Source: Dichotomocladium elegans (lineage: Eukaryota; Mucoromycota; Mucoromycetes; Mucorales; Lichtheimiaceae). From it: DNA of 64,000 nucleotides. Below the pieces are notes generated by a model. That model was given only the letters and a program-made list of their open reading frames with translations. It made no database searches and was not told where the DNA came from. A program made the position numbers and the translations under genes. Shown here in pieces: positions 1 through 10,524 of this stretch (position 1 is its first letter; every line of letters starts with the position of its first letter). Location: the NCBI GenBank assembly GCA_025716815.1, contig JAIXMN010000006.1:1116001-1180000 (forward strand), written 5' to 3'.

Positions 1-917
1 ATGGTTAGCAATGAGACGTTTTGCGCAGCTCCGTCGGGATGGAAGAGCGCATCGAGGCGGTAGACTCCCTCGATGACCTGATATTTCAGACTGTGGACGA
101 GCGCGCCGTAGGGCATGGTGGACGAGTTGGTGGCGGCCTCCCAAGCCTGATTGATCGGTGCCAGCACCGTCTTGTTCGGCCCAGAAACGACCGTTGTGAG
201 ATTTAAGGACCTCATCAACGATGCATATGTCTCGAGGTCGTGGATGTGCTCAATGGATTCTAAGGTTGTCAAGGGTGGCGTCAGGAAATGGTCGATGAGG
301 TGAACGAACCCTATTTTACCAATGCTATTAGCGAATGATGGGAGGGGCCGGATAAATTGATGTTTTACCGTTGCTGCATCGAATGGAACTCAGGATATTG
401 GCGGTAGAGATGCCTGAGGATATCTGCACATTGGATTGATTCAGAGGGCTGGGTCCGACCACCAGCGGAAGATGGGCGGTGGACGAATCGTTGCTGTGGA
501 GGTATTGGTGTGCGCGTAAAAGGGAATTGAAGTCGTGCTCCTGCAAAACGAGGTGACGCAAGAGCTGCGTTCGGGTTGTATTGGGGTTTGCAAAGTTAAG
601 AATCGAATTGTTGACCGCCATGGCGATCGCCGATTCCGTCGGCAGAAAAAATGTGATGTTGGGCTGAGCAAGGGCGATCGCCAAAGTCCTTCCGGGATCG
701 CTTAGCGATCCAGCTACAAGAGTCTGGTGCAAACGACTTGAGAGAACGCGCAGAGGGAGTAGCCAAATAAAAAAATTACCTTGCTGCCGGTCTGCGAGAC
801 ATAGGCCCAGACAGAGGGAATTGATGTTCTGGTGTGGGTTGTCGTCTGCGGGCTCTGTTGGCTATAGACGGCTACTGTTGAGAAAAGCAAAAGGGAGACA
901 AGCACCGACAGAATCAT
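1..917 (-). CDS. Fasciclin (FAS1) domain secreted protein, 3' end cut by window edge
   Basis: Exons by splice logic on the minus strand: 917-780, 723-369, 310-<1. The start at 917 opens a hydrophobic signal peptide (MILSVLVSLLLFS..) ending near residue 20. Exon 2 encodes the typical FAS1 opening (TLVAGSLSDPG, then NITFFLPTESAI). Exon 3 begins with NGFVHLIDHFLTPP, the H2-like end of a first FAS1 domain, and runs into a second repeat (LVHSLKYQVIEGVYRLDALF). Both introns have GT-AG ends, 56 and 58 bases long, and the phases close. FAS1 proteins are usually cell-surface or secreted adhesion proteins; that role is family knowledge, not shown here. A tandem FAS1 arrangement is inferred. The C terminus and any GPI signal lie outside the window. 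Confidence 0.85.
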
Positions 918-1324
918 GGAAGGGCATCCCCGAAAGAAAAGAAAGGTGCCAGACAAGAAAGTTCAGAGACTCGATAAAATAAAGCTGTTGATGCTACACA
1001 GACTCCGAAACAAACCTCAGTTGCTCACCTTTGGGTGTATGTGTGTGCCGCTTGTCATGCAGGCATAGTGCATTTGTCTTCTTCCCAACCTAGCCGTTCA
1101 AGTGTCTCCAACGTAACATGTCTATCAACTGCCTGCTGCCCGAATGGATGATCTCCGTTACCCTGAAGAGAAACAAATATACATTCTTTTTCAAAATCAA
1201 AGTCGCACTCTGCCAGTTCTGAAGTCGCAGGATTGCAAAAACACAAATCGAATGTCACACACATACACGGAAAGATGTCGCACAAAGAAAAAGCTTTCTC
1301 TTTTATACATTTTTCCATTCTGAA
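918..1324. other. Intergenic; contains possible 5' transposon terminus
   Basis: This is the upstream region of the FAS1 gene and the left flank of the Tc1/mariner relic. Around 1192-1236 the motif AAGTCGCA occurs twice, about 30 bases apart, downstream of CAAAATC. The same motif cluster recurs near 56745, so it may be a transposon terminal region. No gene is supported. Confidence 0.4.
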
Positions 1325-2560
1325 ATGGACAACCTAATTTTCTACCAAGATGGCCAAGGTCATGTCGTTGATGAGCGTGGCTGTTTTGAACCTATGGACT
1401 ATGCCATTGATGAGGAAAATGTACTCACTTCAATCCGTTTGTTCTCACACTGAATATCTGCGTAGCATTTTGTGCAAAGATAACCCTGAGCTTACTCCCA
1501 CAAACATTCCCCAGCGAAAGGATACAGACATTCGGATGAAAGAAGCTGGGATCAAGCGCAGTTACACAGCATAAACTGACCAAGGCAAGGTCGGATTTTT
1601 CAAACGGATATTTGAGAAGATCTTGAGTGCGTCAGCTGCTAGGTCTCCATATTCGTTCAGCCCAGCGATGGGCATTACAGTACAAGAAGGGCCCTGACAG
1701 CATCTTTAAGAAACCTAACACGGGGGACCGTTCGCGTGTTCTCAATGAAGAGCATAAGCGCACTGTTTTAGAATGCGTTGATGAAGACCCATCCATTGCC
1801 CTAGAGTAGCTGCTCCAATGACTTGAGGGTCTCAGAGCATCTAAAACGACGCTCCATCGATTTATGAAAAGGTATGCAACTTGTCATAAAAAATGGTTCG
1901 GTTTCAGCCTATAGACAGGAATAATGCTGCGAAGATCCAAGAGCGTCTTGACTGAGTATGCAGATGGGATAGGACCGACAACGACTTCAAAAACTGCGTT
2001 TTTTCTTTGATGAGTCTGGATTCCATATTAATATGAAATGCAGCATGGTGTGGTCCAAGAAAGGGACCCCTGCAGTGGTTACAGTACCAAAGACAGCCAC
2101 AATCGTGGGAGCAATCTCAGCATCAGGCATCATTCAATGTAGCTTGAGACTCCCGCAGCCACCAATCAAGAAAAGAACAAGGCAGGTCAATCTGAAGTTG
2201 CGAGCAGAGGAACTGCAACTGAACATCATCTCAGCTTCCTTAAGGCAACAATGGACGAGATGGATAAGTATGAACATATGAAGGGCCATTAGTTGGTAAT
2301 GGATAATGCACCTATCCATACGGCTCAGGATATTTCTGAATACATCGAGTCTCGGGGATATCGGTATGCTTATCTTCCACCATACTCGCCTGAACTCAAC
2401 TCTATTGAGCAGTTTTGCTCAGTGGTCAAGGGCAAAGTTAAATGCATAGGTTCTTGGAAAGCGAGACGTTGATAACACAGATCAGCGAGGCATCTAACAG
2501 CTTAAAGCTGAGCGATATCGAAGGTTTCGTTTCTCATTCTCATATGTGCTTAGTTAACTG
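1325..2560 (+). pseudogene. Tc1/mariner-type (DD34E, DDE_3) transposase relic, copy 1
   Basis: The reading frame is broken by several stops and shifts, but the order of a Tc1-like transposase is readable. The N terminus at 1325 begins MDNLIFYQDG. A helix-turn-helix part at 1600-1810 includes the IFKKPNTGDR and VLNEEHKRTVLE segments. The catalytic domain has FDESGF near 2008 (first Asp), DNAPIH near 2305 (second Asp) and SPELNSIEQF near 2390 (Glu). The last Asp and Glu are separated by 34 residues, as in Tc1-like enzymes. The remnant ends near SNSLKLSDIEGFVSHS at about 2540. Two shorter relatives lie at 29.7 kb and 35.5-36.1 kb. It cannot make an active enzyme as it stands. Confidence 0.85.
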
Positions 2561-2569
2561 GCGCCGTAT

Positions 2570-3244
2570 CTACTGCAGCATCGTTTATCACAAAGAAATC
2601 TCTTCTGCTCCTCCTTGATATCCTATAAATAATGGACAACTGAGAAATCTCCTTTCTCCATCGACTTCATCCCGACCCTCTCTTCCATGGTCTTATCCGG
2701 TATGATTATTGCAACTAACATCCACTGTCCTTTATAGATTAACTAATCGTACCCGTGCTTGATGAGGCATGGAAGAGAGGAGTTCCTGAACACCCTTCCG
2801 CTCTTTTTCACTGCCACCGCAGGCCCCATTCCGCTCCTTCCCTCCGCCGCCGCCTGTCCCTTCTGGTGTGCTGGCTCTTTCCTTCTGTCTCTCCGTCCCG
2901 GTTATCGCCGGGACTACCCAGGATAACTCCTGGGTCCTTCGGGGCCCTTGAGTGTAAGTTAAAGCGTATGGAGGAGTAGTGTTTTTCTGTTGACTAACAG
3001 GTTTAAATCCATGGATGCGAAATCTTTTTGCCTATTGATACGACAAATTTATATTATTCAATGCGACATTTTTTTTTTTGTATTTTGCACGACATTTATT
3101 TTTGAAAATAAAGTAATGCAGAAATACATTATACTTGCTTCACCTCGGCAAGTGTGTGACCTTCCCCATTAGGCTAGGCGATGACCTTGCGTAGCGGAGG
3201 ACCCTTTAATAATGAATGAGTACGTAAATAAATAGGATGGGGGC
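2570..3244. other. Intergenic; possible 3' end of transposon copy 1
   Basis: No gene is supported. At 3061-3112 the sequence carries TGCGACATTT and GCACGACATTTATTTTTGAA. These resemble, inverted, the AAGTCGCA-rich sequence at about 1190, so they may be the degraded right terminus of the transposon whose relic lies at 1325-2560. A short pyrimidine-rich stretch with CCGGGACTACCCAGG-like inverted segments lies at 2900-2950. Confidence 0.3.
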
Positions 3245-3610
3245 TTATTCACAATTGATTGAAATCAGGGGTGGGTGCGAGTCAGAAAAAAGCCTGCCGT
3301 TGCATTCGTATACTATGAAATCCAAAGGAACGATGTCCACTGCATGCTGACCTCTTCTTCTGAATGATCGATTCATTATTTTCAAATATGGAAGCCTTGA
3401 CCGTGCTGTCATCGTTGCAAAATGCACGTTGCGCGCGATAGTGCCTCTTCTAACCCGGGTCTCCTCAAGAGCTGCCTTTCTTTGAGCGGCATTCAGCCTA
3501 CTGTCAATGAATGACGCGGTGGATGGCTGGGTAATCGCATAATCTTCATTCTTTCCCATACAGAGAGGCGGATACGTACGTACGACGGCAAATACCGGCC
3601 GTGTCTTCAC
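3245..3610 (-). CDS. Unrecognised open frame of 121 codons
   Basis: An uninterrupted minus-strand frame starts with ATG at 3610 and reads MKTRPVFAVVRTYPP... The product would be basic and rich in Arg, with no signal peptide or membrane segment. I recognise no domain. It lies between a transposon relic and the cytochrome b5-acyl-CoA dehydrogenase gene, 280 bases from the latter's start and divergent from it. It could be a small real gene, a fragment of a mobile element, or chance. Confidence 0.25.
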   Translation of the reverse strand: MKTRPVFAVVRTYPPLCMGKNEDYAITQPSTASFIDSRLNAAQRKAALEETRVRRGTIARNVHFATMTARSRLPYLKIMNRSFRRRGQHAVDIVPLDFIVYECNGRLFSDSHPPLISINCE

Positions 3611-3889
3611 ACGGTGCTTGTATCAGGAAAAGGGCGGGGCAGACACCATCTCACACCTTATCCCGCTCAGGCGTATACATCGTATGACAGTCTCGTTGCT
3701 CACTCTCGGGACCTGTACCATGTCATCTCATTTCTCACGCTATCGAATACATATTAGTAAGGCTCTTTTGTCGATTATATTATGTAAAACCTCGAAGCGT
3801 CGATAGATAGGTTCAGCGCATTCCCCCATCTCTTTACGTTTTCTTTTTCTCAGAGAAAAAAAAAACAAATACACACATACCAATAAATT

Positions 3890-6024
3890 ATGCCAGCTAC
3901 CAAGACATTCACTCGCGAGGAAGTCAGCCGTCATTCCTCAGGGGAAGATTTATGGATCATCATTGATGGCGCCGTCTATGACATGAGCCGGTTCATCGAC
4001 ATGCATCCCGGCGGAGCCTTTCCCATTCTGGAGTATGCCGGCAAGGATGCAACGGACGCGTTTTACGGACTCCACCGACAGGAGGTGTTGGTCAAATACC
4101 AGCGCTACAAGATAGGTGTCATTGAAGGTGAGACGCCCCAGGTTGCATTACGCCAGCCCGGCGATTTGTCCGCTGTACCTTACGGCGAGCCCAGTGCCTG
4201 GATGGGATTCAAATCCCCTTATTACACGTAAGCAACTGCTGGGAAAGCGATACACACAAGCTAACACCATCAGCATGTTGAATCAAGCGAATCTCATATT
4301 CAATTCCGGGTTGCTGTCCGCAAGCTGATCGACGAGCTTGCGGATGATGTGCGTCCCTATGAGGAAACGGGCGGTCGCATCCCCGACGAAATCGTGCAAA
4401 AGTTCGGTGCAGCTGGTCTCTTGGCTGCCAGCATCGGCCCCGGAAAATGGCTCAAGGAGTACGCCGTCAGATTACCTGGCGGTCTTGATCCGGACGAGTA
4501 CGACTACTTCCATGAGGTTCGTTGTTGTTGTTCTTCTTTTTTTTTTCAAAGGCCTGGGATATTGTAAAAGGAGGTGATGCTTAATCAAAACGTAGACAAT
4601 TGTGCACGAGGAAATGGGTCGCATTGGAGCCAAGGGAGCTGTCACGGGCATGGTGGGCGGCATGACAATCTCCGTCCCGACTATCATCCACTTTGGTTCC
4701 AAGAAGATGAAGGCTGAGGTGATCCCTCCTATCTTGGCTGGTAAGAAACGCATGGCGCTTGCCATCACCGAGCCTTATGCCGGCAGCGATGTCGCCAGCA
4801 TAAAGACCACGGCCAAGCGCTCTGCAGACGGCAAATTCTTTATTGTCAACGGTGTCAAAAAATGGATTACCACTGGTGAGCAAAATACCTTAGGCGCTTG
4901 CTTCTATTTTCGATCTAAAAGCAGGCCTACCTAGGTCAATTTGCTGATTATTTCTCGACGGCTGTGCGGACCGACAAGGGCATTTCTATGCTCTTGATCG
5001 AACGCACCGAGGGCGTGGAGACCAAGTCCATCAAGACCTCGTATTCCTCCAGCGCCGGGACGGCCTATGTCAGCTTTGAGAATGTAAAAGTGCCTGTTGA
5101 GAATTTGCTTGGCAAGGAAGGCAAGGGCTTGTTTTATGTTTTGTAAGTCGAATGGGGGTTTCAGCTGTTTGTCCTGTGGCAGGAACGCTCATGAGCAACC
5201 TCCCACACACGCCTTGTAGGTCAAATTTCAATCATGAACGGTTCGTCCCCAGATATATATATATATAGAGAGAGAGAGTGTGTGTGTGTGTGTGCGGGGA
5301 TTAACACATGAAATACGACATACAATCATAGCTGGTCCATGATCGTCGGTGCAAACATGGCAGGCCGTTTGGCTGTGCAGGAATGCTTCAAGTGGTAAGC
5401 AGAACCTCCAGAAACATTCTTTTACCGAAAGGGAAAAAAGTTATGACTGATATTGGACACGACTCTCAAGGGCTATGCAACGCAAGGTCTTTGGGAAGCG
5501 CTTGATTGACCAACCTGTGATCCGCAACAAGCTCGCCAAAATGGTAATGCCACGTTGCAAGGGCAGGGGATCAGGGAGTTATATCGCAATCGAGCGAACG
5601 AGCATTAACAGCGAGAGCTACTGAATCTCGTTTGCATTTAGATTGCCAGTGTTGAATCGGTTCAGAGCTGGTGCGATAGCATTACGTATCAAATGTGCCA
5701 TATGGATTATAACGAGCAAGCCGACAAGCTGGCTGGTCCAATTGCGCTTTGCAAATATCAGGTAAAAATAGAGTTGGGACGTATTGTGCTGGACTGATAT
5801 CGGTCCATTGAATACAGTCGACCCGCATGCTCCACAACGTCAGCGACGACGCATGCCAGATCTTTGGTGGGCGCAGCATCACCAAGACTGGCATGGGCAA
5901 ACACATTGAAGCGCTCCAGCGCACATACAAATTCTCTGCGATCCTCGGTGGCTCAGAGGAAATTCTGGCGGATCTAGGTGTTCGTCAAGCAGTGAAGAAG
6001 TTTCCCCCAGGTGCGCGATTGTAG
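3890..6024 (+). CDS. Cytochrome b5-acyl-CoA dehydrogenase fusion protein
   Basis: Nine exons: 3890-4227, 4288-4516, 4596-4875, 4935-5142, 5220-5240, 5332-5394, 5471-5543, 5642-5761, 5818-6024. All introns are GT-AG and all phases close, giving 512 residues. Residues 4-80 form a cytochrome b5 domain with HPGG and haem-ligand histidines 39 and 62. A full acyl-CoA dehydrogenase follows: N-terminal helical part (KLIDELADDVRPYEE), FAD-binding middle (AITEPYAGSD, KKWITTG) and C-terminal part (QRKVFGKRLIDQP, GGSEEILADLGVRQA). It presumably oxidises a CoA thioester, with the b5 domain passing electrons; substrate unknown. The YEGT catalytic position is GGS, as in long-chain and isovaleryl types, so the base is probably Glu358 (NHER), encoded by the 21-base exon. 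The flavin monooxygenase gene follows after 142 bases. Confidence 0.95.
5250..5296. repeat. Compound microsatellite (AT)n(AG)n(TG)n inside an intron
   Basis: Consecutive dinucleotide tracts of AT, then AG, then TG lie in the intron between the 21-base exon 5 and exon 6 of the cytochrome b5-acyl-CoA dehydrogenase gene. They do not touch the splice sites. Confidence 0.9.
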
Positions 6025-6166
6025 GATGAAGATGGTGAAAGAAGTAAATATCATAATAAAAATATATGCTGGGTTGATGCAATTTAGCACCAAATGACGT
6101 GATAAAGGAGAGAGAAGAAAGAGAAAGTAGGTCGTTCCGGGTGGGTGTCATTCACCTTTTTTTTCC

Positions 6167-7639
6167 ATGTTTCATCGCCTTCCTCGTATTACCCGTGTAG
6201 CTATCATCGGCGCTGGCCCCGGAGGCATCGCTGCTGCGAGAGCGCTCAGGAGTGAAGGCGCTTTTGAAAAGATTACCGTGTTTGAGCGCAATGCCGCTGT
6301 CGGCGGTACATGGTGTGATCATTTAACATCCCCGGGACCCCTTTTTGCCATCCCATGGAATATTCCATTCACGCATCCTCTCATACACCCATCTATAGGA
6401 TTTACTCTCCACAATCTCATCAATCTTCCCCTCTGCCTGCTACGAATGCGCTCGAGCTCGACCCTCCGAATCAGGCCGTTCCTGCGAAACCACCCACGTC
6501 GGCAATGTACGACGACCTCCATACCAATCTTCCCAAGGATGTCATGCAATTTCGGGATATTCCCTTTCCAGAATCGACGCCGCTGTTCCCTAACCGGTGT
6601 CAAGTTCTCGATTATATTCAGACTATTGCGATACAGGAGGATCTGTGTCGGATGATTCGGTTTAATACCACCGTGACACGGGTTGATCCTGTTGGCGAGC
6701 GGTGGAGGGTAGCTTCGACGGAGCAGGCGTGTGGGGGAGGAACACGGTCCTTTGAGGAGGAGTATGATGCGATTATAGTCGCATCGGGCCACTATAATAT
6801 CCCGTATATCCCTGGCTTTTCTGGCCTTACCGATTATGGAAAACCAGTGCTTCATTCCCAAGAGTACCGCCGCGCAAGTGACTACGCCGGAAAGGTAAAA
6901 GGGAAAAAGGAGGCGTGTATGCATTGATGCTTACGGCATTTGATTGCAGCGGGTGCTGGTGATTGGCAGCGGGTCGTCCGGGTGCGATATCGTACGCCAG
7001 GTTTCTAAGGTCGCGATCAAGGTGTACCACTGCGTTCGGACGCACACCTCCTTTTCGCAGGCGCTCCACGACCATGCGCCTGGTAATGTGGGGCTCGTCG
7101 GTCCCATCAGCAGCTTCACCAGGGACACGGTCGAATGTGCGGATGGAAGGACGCTCGGAGACGTGGACATTGTGGTTTTTGCAACGGGCTATCTTTATAG
7201 CTACCCTTTTTTGCCATTCGAGAAAGACACGTTGATCGTGGATGGACAGACTGTGCGGAACCTGTACGAATTCATGATTTATGCGCCCAATCCGACGCTG
7301 ACGTTCGTCGGGCTTCCGATTCGTGTGGTTCCGATGCCTATCATGCAGACGCAGAGTACGGTTCTCGCGCGTTTGTTCAGCGGCCGGATCCATCTCCCCT
7401 CGGACGAGATCCTTATGTCCCAGAGCAGGCCGACAAACGACCGGAGCACCATTGTCATGGGCTCCCAAGTAGAAATGGACTATGTAGACCGAATGAGCGC
7501 ATGGGCAGAGGGGTGGGAGAATAGAGAGGACATTACAGAATGGCAGTCTGACGATCCAGTGACTGGACGTCTCCCGGCGACATGGCGCGAGCGTAGAATA
7601 GCAGCTCTGCAGCTGCGGCAGGATTTTTTGGGTTATTAA
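6167..7639 (+). CDS. Flavin-containing monooxygenase (FMO-like)
   Basis: Three exons, 6167-6312, 6399-6894, 6950-7639, give 443 residues. The FAD-binding motif GAGPGG is at residues 15-20 (VAIIGAGPGGIAAARAL). The VGGTW segment closes exon 1. The FMO signature region is at the end of exon 2 (HSQEYR). The NADPH-binding motif GSGSSG is at residues 220-225 and FATGY follows further on. This is the expected order for an FMO, which hydroxylates soft nucleophiles (N or S) using FAD, NADPH and oxygen. No membrane anchor is seen. The gene lies 142 bases downstream of and parallel to the acyl-CoA dehydrogenase fusion, and its 3' end is only 61 bases from the stop of the convergent SET gene. Substrate unknown; a metabolic link to its neighbour is speculation. 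Confidence 0.93.
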
Positions 7640-7700
7640 TTGATATGATATATTATATACATATACATCCACAAACGAGTAGAAATGCATATGATGGTAT

Positions 7701-8867
7701 CTATTGAGCAGCAGCGTCAGCAGCAAGCTCGCGGTTACAGCGGTCGCATGTGCACAGAAAATGATAATTTTCGAGCAAACGCCGTTGCCGTTCCAGAACA
7801 GGTTCTTCGACGGAGCCGTATGCGATGCAAGCTTCTTGTCCAGGTTCAATGTCCCTGTTGGCAACAAACAGCATGTTCCTTCCGTCTCGTGTCTTGGTGA
7901 TATTTGCATCACACGCATGGTTGAAGTAGACCGCGGACGGATACAGGCCCCAACCGAGCAGTTCGAGATCGTCCGTCACTCCTTGATTGTCACCGTGCGG
8001 CATCTCCCAAAGACCAAAACTGTTGGCATTTTCCCGGAAATAAATGGCTCGAAAAAGCTGATGCGGACAATCCAAAATGCCAGCCACTGCTGACGAAAAG
8101 TAGATGTACAAGCGAATAATTTCCTGTATCCGCTCAGGCACCAGCTGCTTGTCCTCTTTCCATGCTGATCGGAGATAGGCAACTTCGTTGTACTGAATAT
8201 CATTCATATCTGAAAATGGCACGAGGCGGCTGTTGTTGTGATCCTTTGAGAATATGTGTGCGGACTCGCATTGTCTTCTTGCAAGACAAGCTGCTATCAG
8301 TCTGCACATTGTCCGCTCAGGCTTGCTGGGGATCCATGTGGCATTCCTCAGACGTTCGTCGGAAGTGGCGACGGCCCAGACCTGTGTGTCGAGCCAGTGT
8401 GCAAGCGCTTCGTCATCATCGAGTGAAGCAGGCGGTTTCGGAGTCCACGCCGGAGCTGAGACAGGTTTTTCTCCGTCTTTGACAGCACGATAGGCTTTCT
8501 CTAGGGCCCTGAAACTACGAATGACAAGGTCCGATTCGTCTTTGTAGCCCTCATGGGTGAATCCGAAAAGGCAGTCTTCAGAGCAAAAACAAACATCTTT
8601 CACGTCGGTCAATTTTATCTTCATGCGCCTTGGGTAGTTAAACCGGAAGCAGAAGGCGCACGTCTCGGGGGTCCACTCCTGGGAGACAACGGCAGCGAGT
8701 GGTTTGGCCACGTGGACCACTGTACCAGCAGGAATAAATTGTGCAGCAATGTATCCTCGGCCTTTGCATGGCAGTGAAGCCACATTCAGCCATTGCGCAG
8801 TGTTGAATTGATTTTTATGGGGCGGATGGCCATGGATTGCTAAAAAATCAGTAGATGGTGGTGCCAT
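7701..8867 (-). CDS. SET-domain protein (SMYD/Set5-Set6-like)
   Basis: An intronless frame of 388 residues, starting at the ATG at 8867 (MAPPSTDFLAIHG). An upstream in-frame ATG at 9020 would add a hydrophobic, low-complexity leader and is unlikely to be used. The SET fold begins with KGRGYIAAQFIPAGTVV (residues ~33-50). It is split by an MYND-like Cys-rich insert (CAFCFRF, then CFCSEDC), has NHACDANI as the cofactor-binding NH motif, EACIAYG as the catalytic strand, and ends with a post-SET CTCDRC cluster. Such proteins methylate lysines of histones or other proteins; the substrate here is unknown. It is the only multi-hundred-residue gene in the window without introns. It converges on the FMO gene. 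Confidence 0.9.
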   Translation of the reverse strand: MAPPSTDFLAIHGHPPHKNQFNTAQWLNVASLPCKGRGYIAAQFIPAGTVVHVAKPLAAVVSQEWTPETCAFCFRFNYPRRMKIKLTDVKDVCFCSEDCLFGFTHEGYKDESDLVIRSFRALEKAYRAVKDGEKPVSAPAWTPKPPASLDDDEALAHWLDTQVWAVATSDERLRNATWIPSKPERTMCRLIAACLARRQCESAHIFSKDHNNSRLVPFSDMNDIQYNEVAYLRSAWKEDKQLVPERIQEIIRLYIYFSSAVAGILDCPHQLFRAIYFRENANSFGLWEMPHGDNQGVTDDLELLGWGLYPSAVYFNHACDANITKTRDGRNMLFVANRDIEPGQEACIAYGSVEEPVLERQRRLLENYHFLCTCDRCNRELAADAAAQ

Positions 8868-9628
8868 TCTTGAGAGGGAGGTGCGTGAACGCAAGAAAGA
8901 GAAAACAAAAAAAAGACAAAAAAAAAAAACAATAGGCTTCAGGTTTGACCGTTTGAACCAATAATCTATAACACCGCCAACCAATATTTTCTCTCTCTCT
9001 CCACCCCCCCCAACCCCCAAAACACTACCGGAAAGGATGGTCCGCTTTTATCGCCGTTTTAGGACACCTGTCACACACGAATTACCTGAACAGGGGGAGG
9101 AGACCCTTGGGTTGAAGAAAGGCAGATTATTTTTAGATAAGGGAAACAGGATTGCATGAAAGTTTGTAAGAAAAAAGCAATGCAGCCAAATGTAGAGATA
9201 ATGGGATCACCACGGCTTGGATGGGCGGGCGGGGCGGGACAGGGCGGGGCAGGCAGGCAGGCAGGCAGGCAGGCAGGCGAGCGGAGTCAGGACGCGTCAA
9301 CCCGTGGAACAAGCACGCGCTTGAAGGTGAGATAGCTGATCTGTGCTTGGCCATTGTCCCTACCCAGCATGGCCATGGTACCTGGGTGACAACTTGCTGC
9401 ACTGAGACAGCGTAAGCGATGTTGCTGTTGTTGTTGTTGAGAAACAATATCTAAGACTTTATAAACGGGCACTGCGGTTCTTTTTTTTTTTGGCGTGCGT
9501 CAGAACATTGCTATACATATGCGTTAGGTAGTTGAGGAGCGACAATATATGTATGTAAGCTCAACGCATGTACAACTTTATTACTCTTGCCTTATCTCAG
9601 GAGACAAATACATGATCCAATAATAGCA
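8868..9628. other. Intergenic with simple repeats
   Basis: No convincing coding sequence. It holds the SET-gene upstream region, C/A-rich runs at 8990-9020, a (GGCA)n tract near 9247-9278 and a GTT repeat near 9423-9440. Confidence 0.6.
9246..9279. repeat. GCAG/GGCA tetranucleotide repeat
   Basis: About eight uninterrupted copies of a GGCA unit within a GC-rich stretch between the SET-domain gene and the NmrA-like gene. Confidence 0.9.
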
Positions 9629-10447
9629 TCAACAACAACAACAACAGCAGCAGCGGCAGCAGCGGCAGCACGCTTTTAAAACATGGAGGCGCCGCTCCAG
9701 AAGAGAGAATGCGAGGGATCCAACAAAGGGTATCAAACTATTGCACAGCCACTGAAATCCAATGAGCAAAGGTGGCAACAATGTTTCTAAAATTGACGAC
9801 ATACTTGAACTCCTTGAATCAGATAGAATGGCTATAGGGGTGCTAAGCTTGTGTGCGTGTAGATCTGTGGATGGCTGAGTAAGACCCGCTGCTTCTGCTG
9901 CATTAAGCATCCACTGCATCGATACAGAACTTGAACATGCCTTGCCAATCACAAGGCCATCCATGCGAGTTGGTAAACCCGAGTCATTTGACTTGTTTTA
10001 TTTTTGTTCGTCTCTCATCTTTCTGCCCAGCCCCGGGTCGATGGATTCAGACGAAGGAATGGGGCGGTGTTGTCTATGTGCACGCCGTGGTGGACTGGAC
10101 TGGAGTTGGCGAAGCGGAAGGTGAGGAAGATGACAATACCTGCTTGTGAGCTGTTTCGAGTGGGCCGAGGACATGGCCGGCGAACCATGCTGCAAGCATG
10201 TCTCATGCCTGGATGATGATGATGATGATTCAGCCGGCGCAGCTAATAGCATAATAGGGGATAGCGCATGTGGTATTTTTACAACTGGCACAGCAAACAG
10301 CAATATTTGGTCAGAAACCGAATCCACTGAGGGTTCGCCGAGCTGGGCAGGTGCAGGGTGTGGGGGTGGGTGTAGTGGACGTGTGTTAAGAAAGTCGGGA
10401 TAGGATATAACTGGAATAAATTCAACCGTTGCCTCGAAACGATACAA
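9629..10447 (-). CDS. Possible unresolved minus-strand gene
   Basis: Two long minus-strand frames lie here. One runs 10447 to 9998 (starting MYRFEATVEFIPVISY, with a Ser run). The other runs 9964 to 9629 (starting MDGLVIGKACSSS, with a hydrophobic stretch LLPPLLIGFQWL and ending in Cys-Arg codons made by CAG/CAA repeats). A donor-like gtattg near 10138 could join parts, but I could not fix a unique splice model and recognise no domain. The proposed start is only 78 bases from the divergent NmrA-like gene, so this may simply be its upstream region. Confidence 0.2.
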
Positions 10448-10499
10448 ATAAATACCCGCTGCTCCTTTCCTCTTCCCGTCTTCTTCTTCTCATTCCTCA

Positions 10500-10524
10500 T
10501 CACACACACACACACACACACACA
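10500..10524. repeat. (CA)n tract abutting the NmrA-like start codon
   Basis: A run of about 12 CA units ends directly before the ATG at 10525, so it would lie in the 5' leader of the NmrA-like transcript. Confidence 0.9.

Noticed and set aside
8868..9020. N-terminal extension of the SET protein to the ATG at 9020
   Set aside because: The added 51 residues are low complexity and hydrophobic, derived from C-, T- and A-rich tracts, and do not resemble a targeting signal of this family.
9221..9447. Coding frames over the GGCA repeat
   Set aside because: Both strands are open only because of the tetranucleotide repeat; the products are repetitive with no domain.
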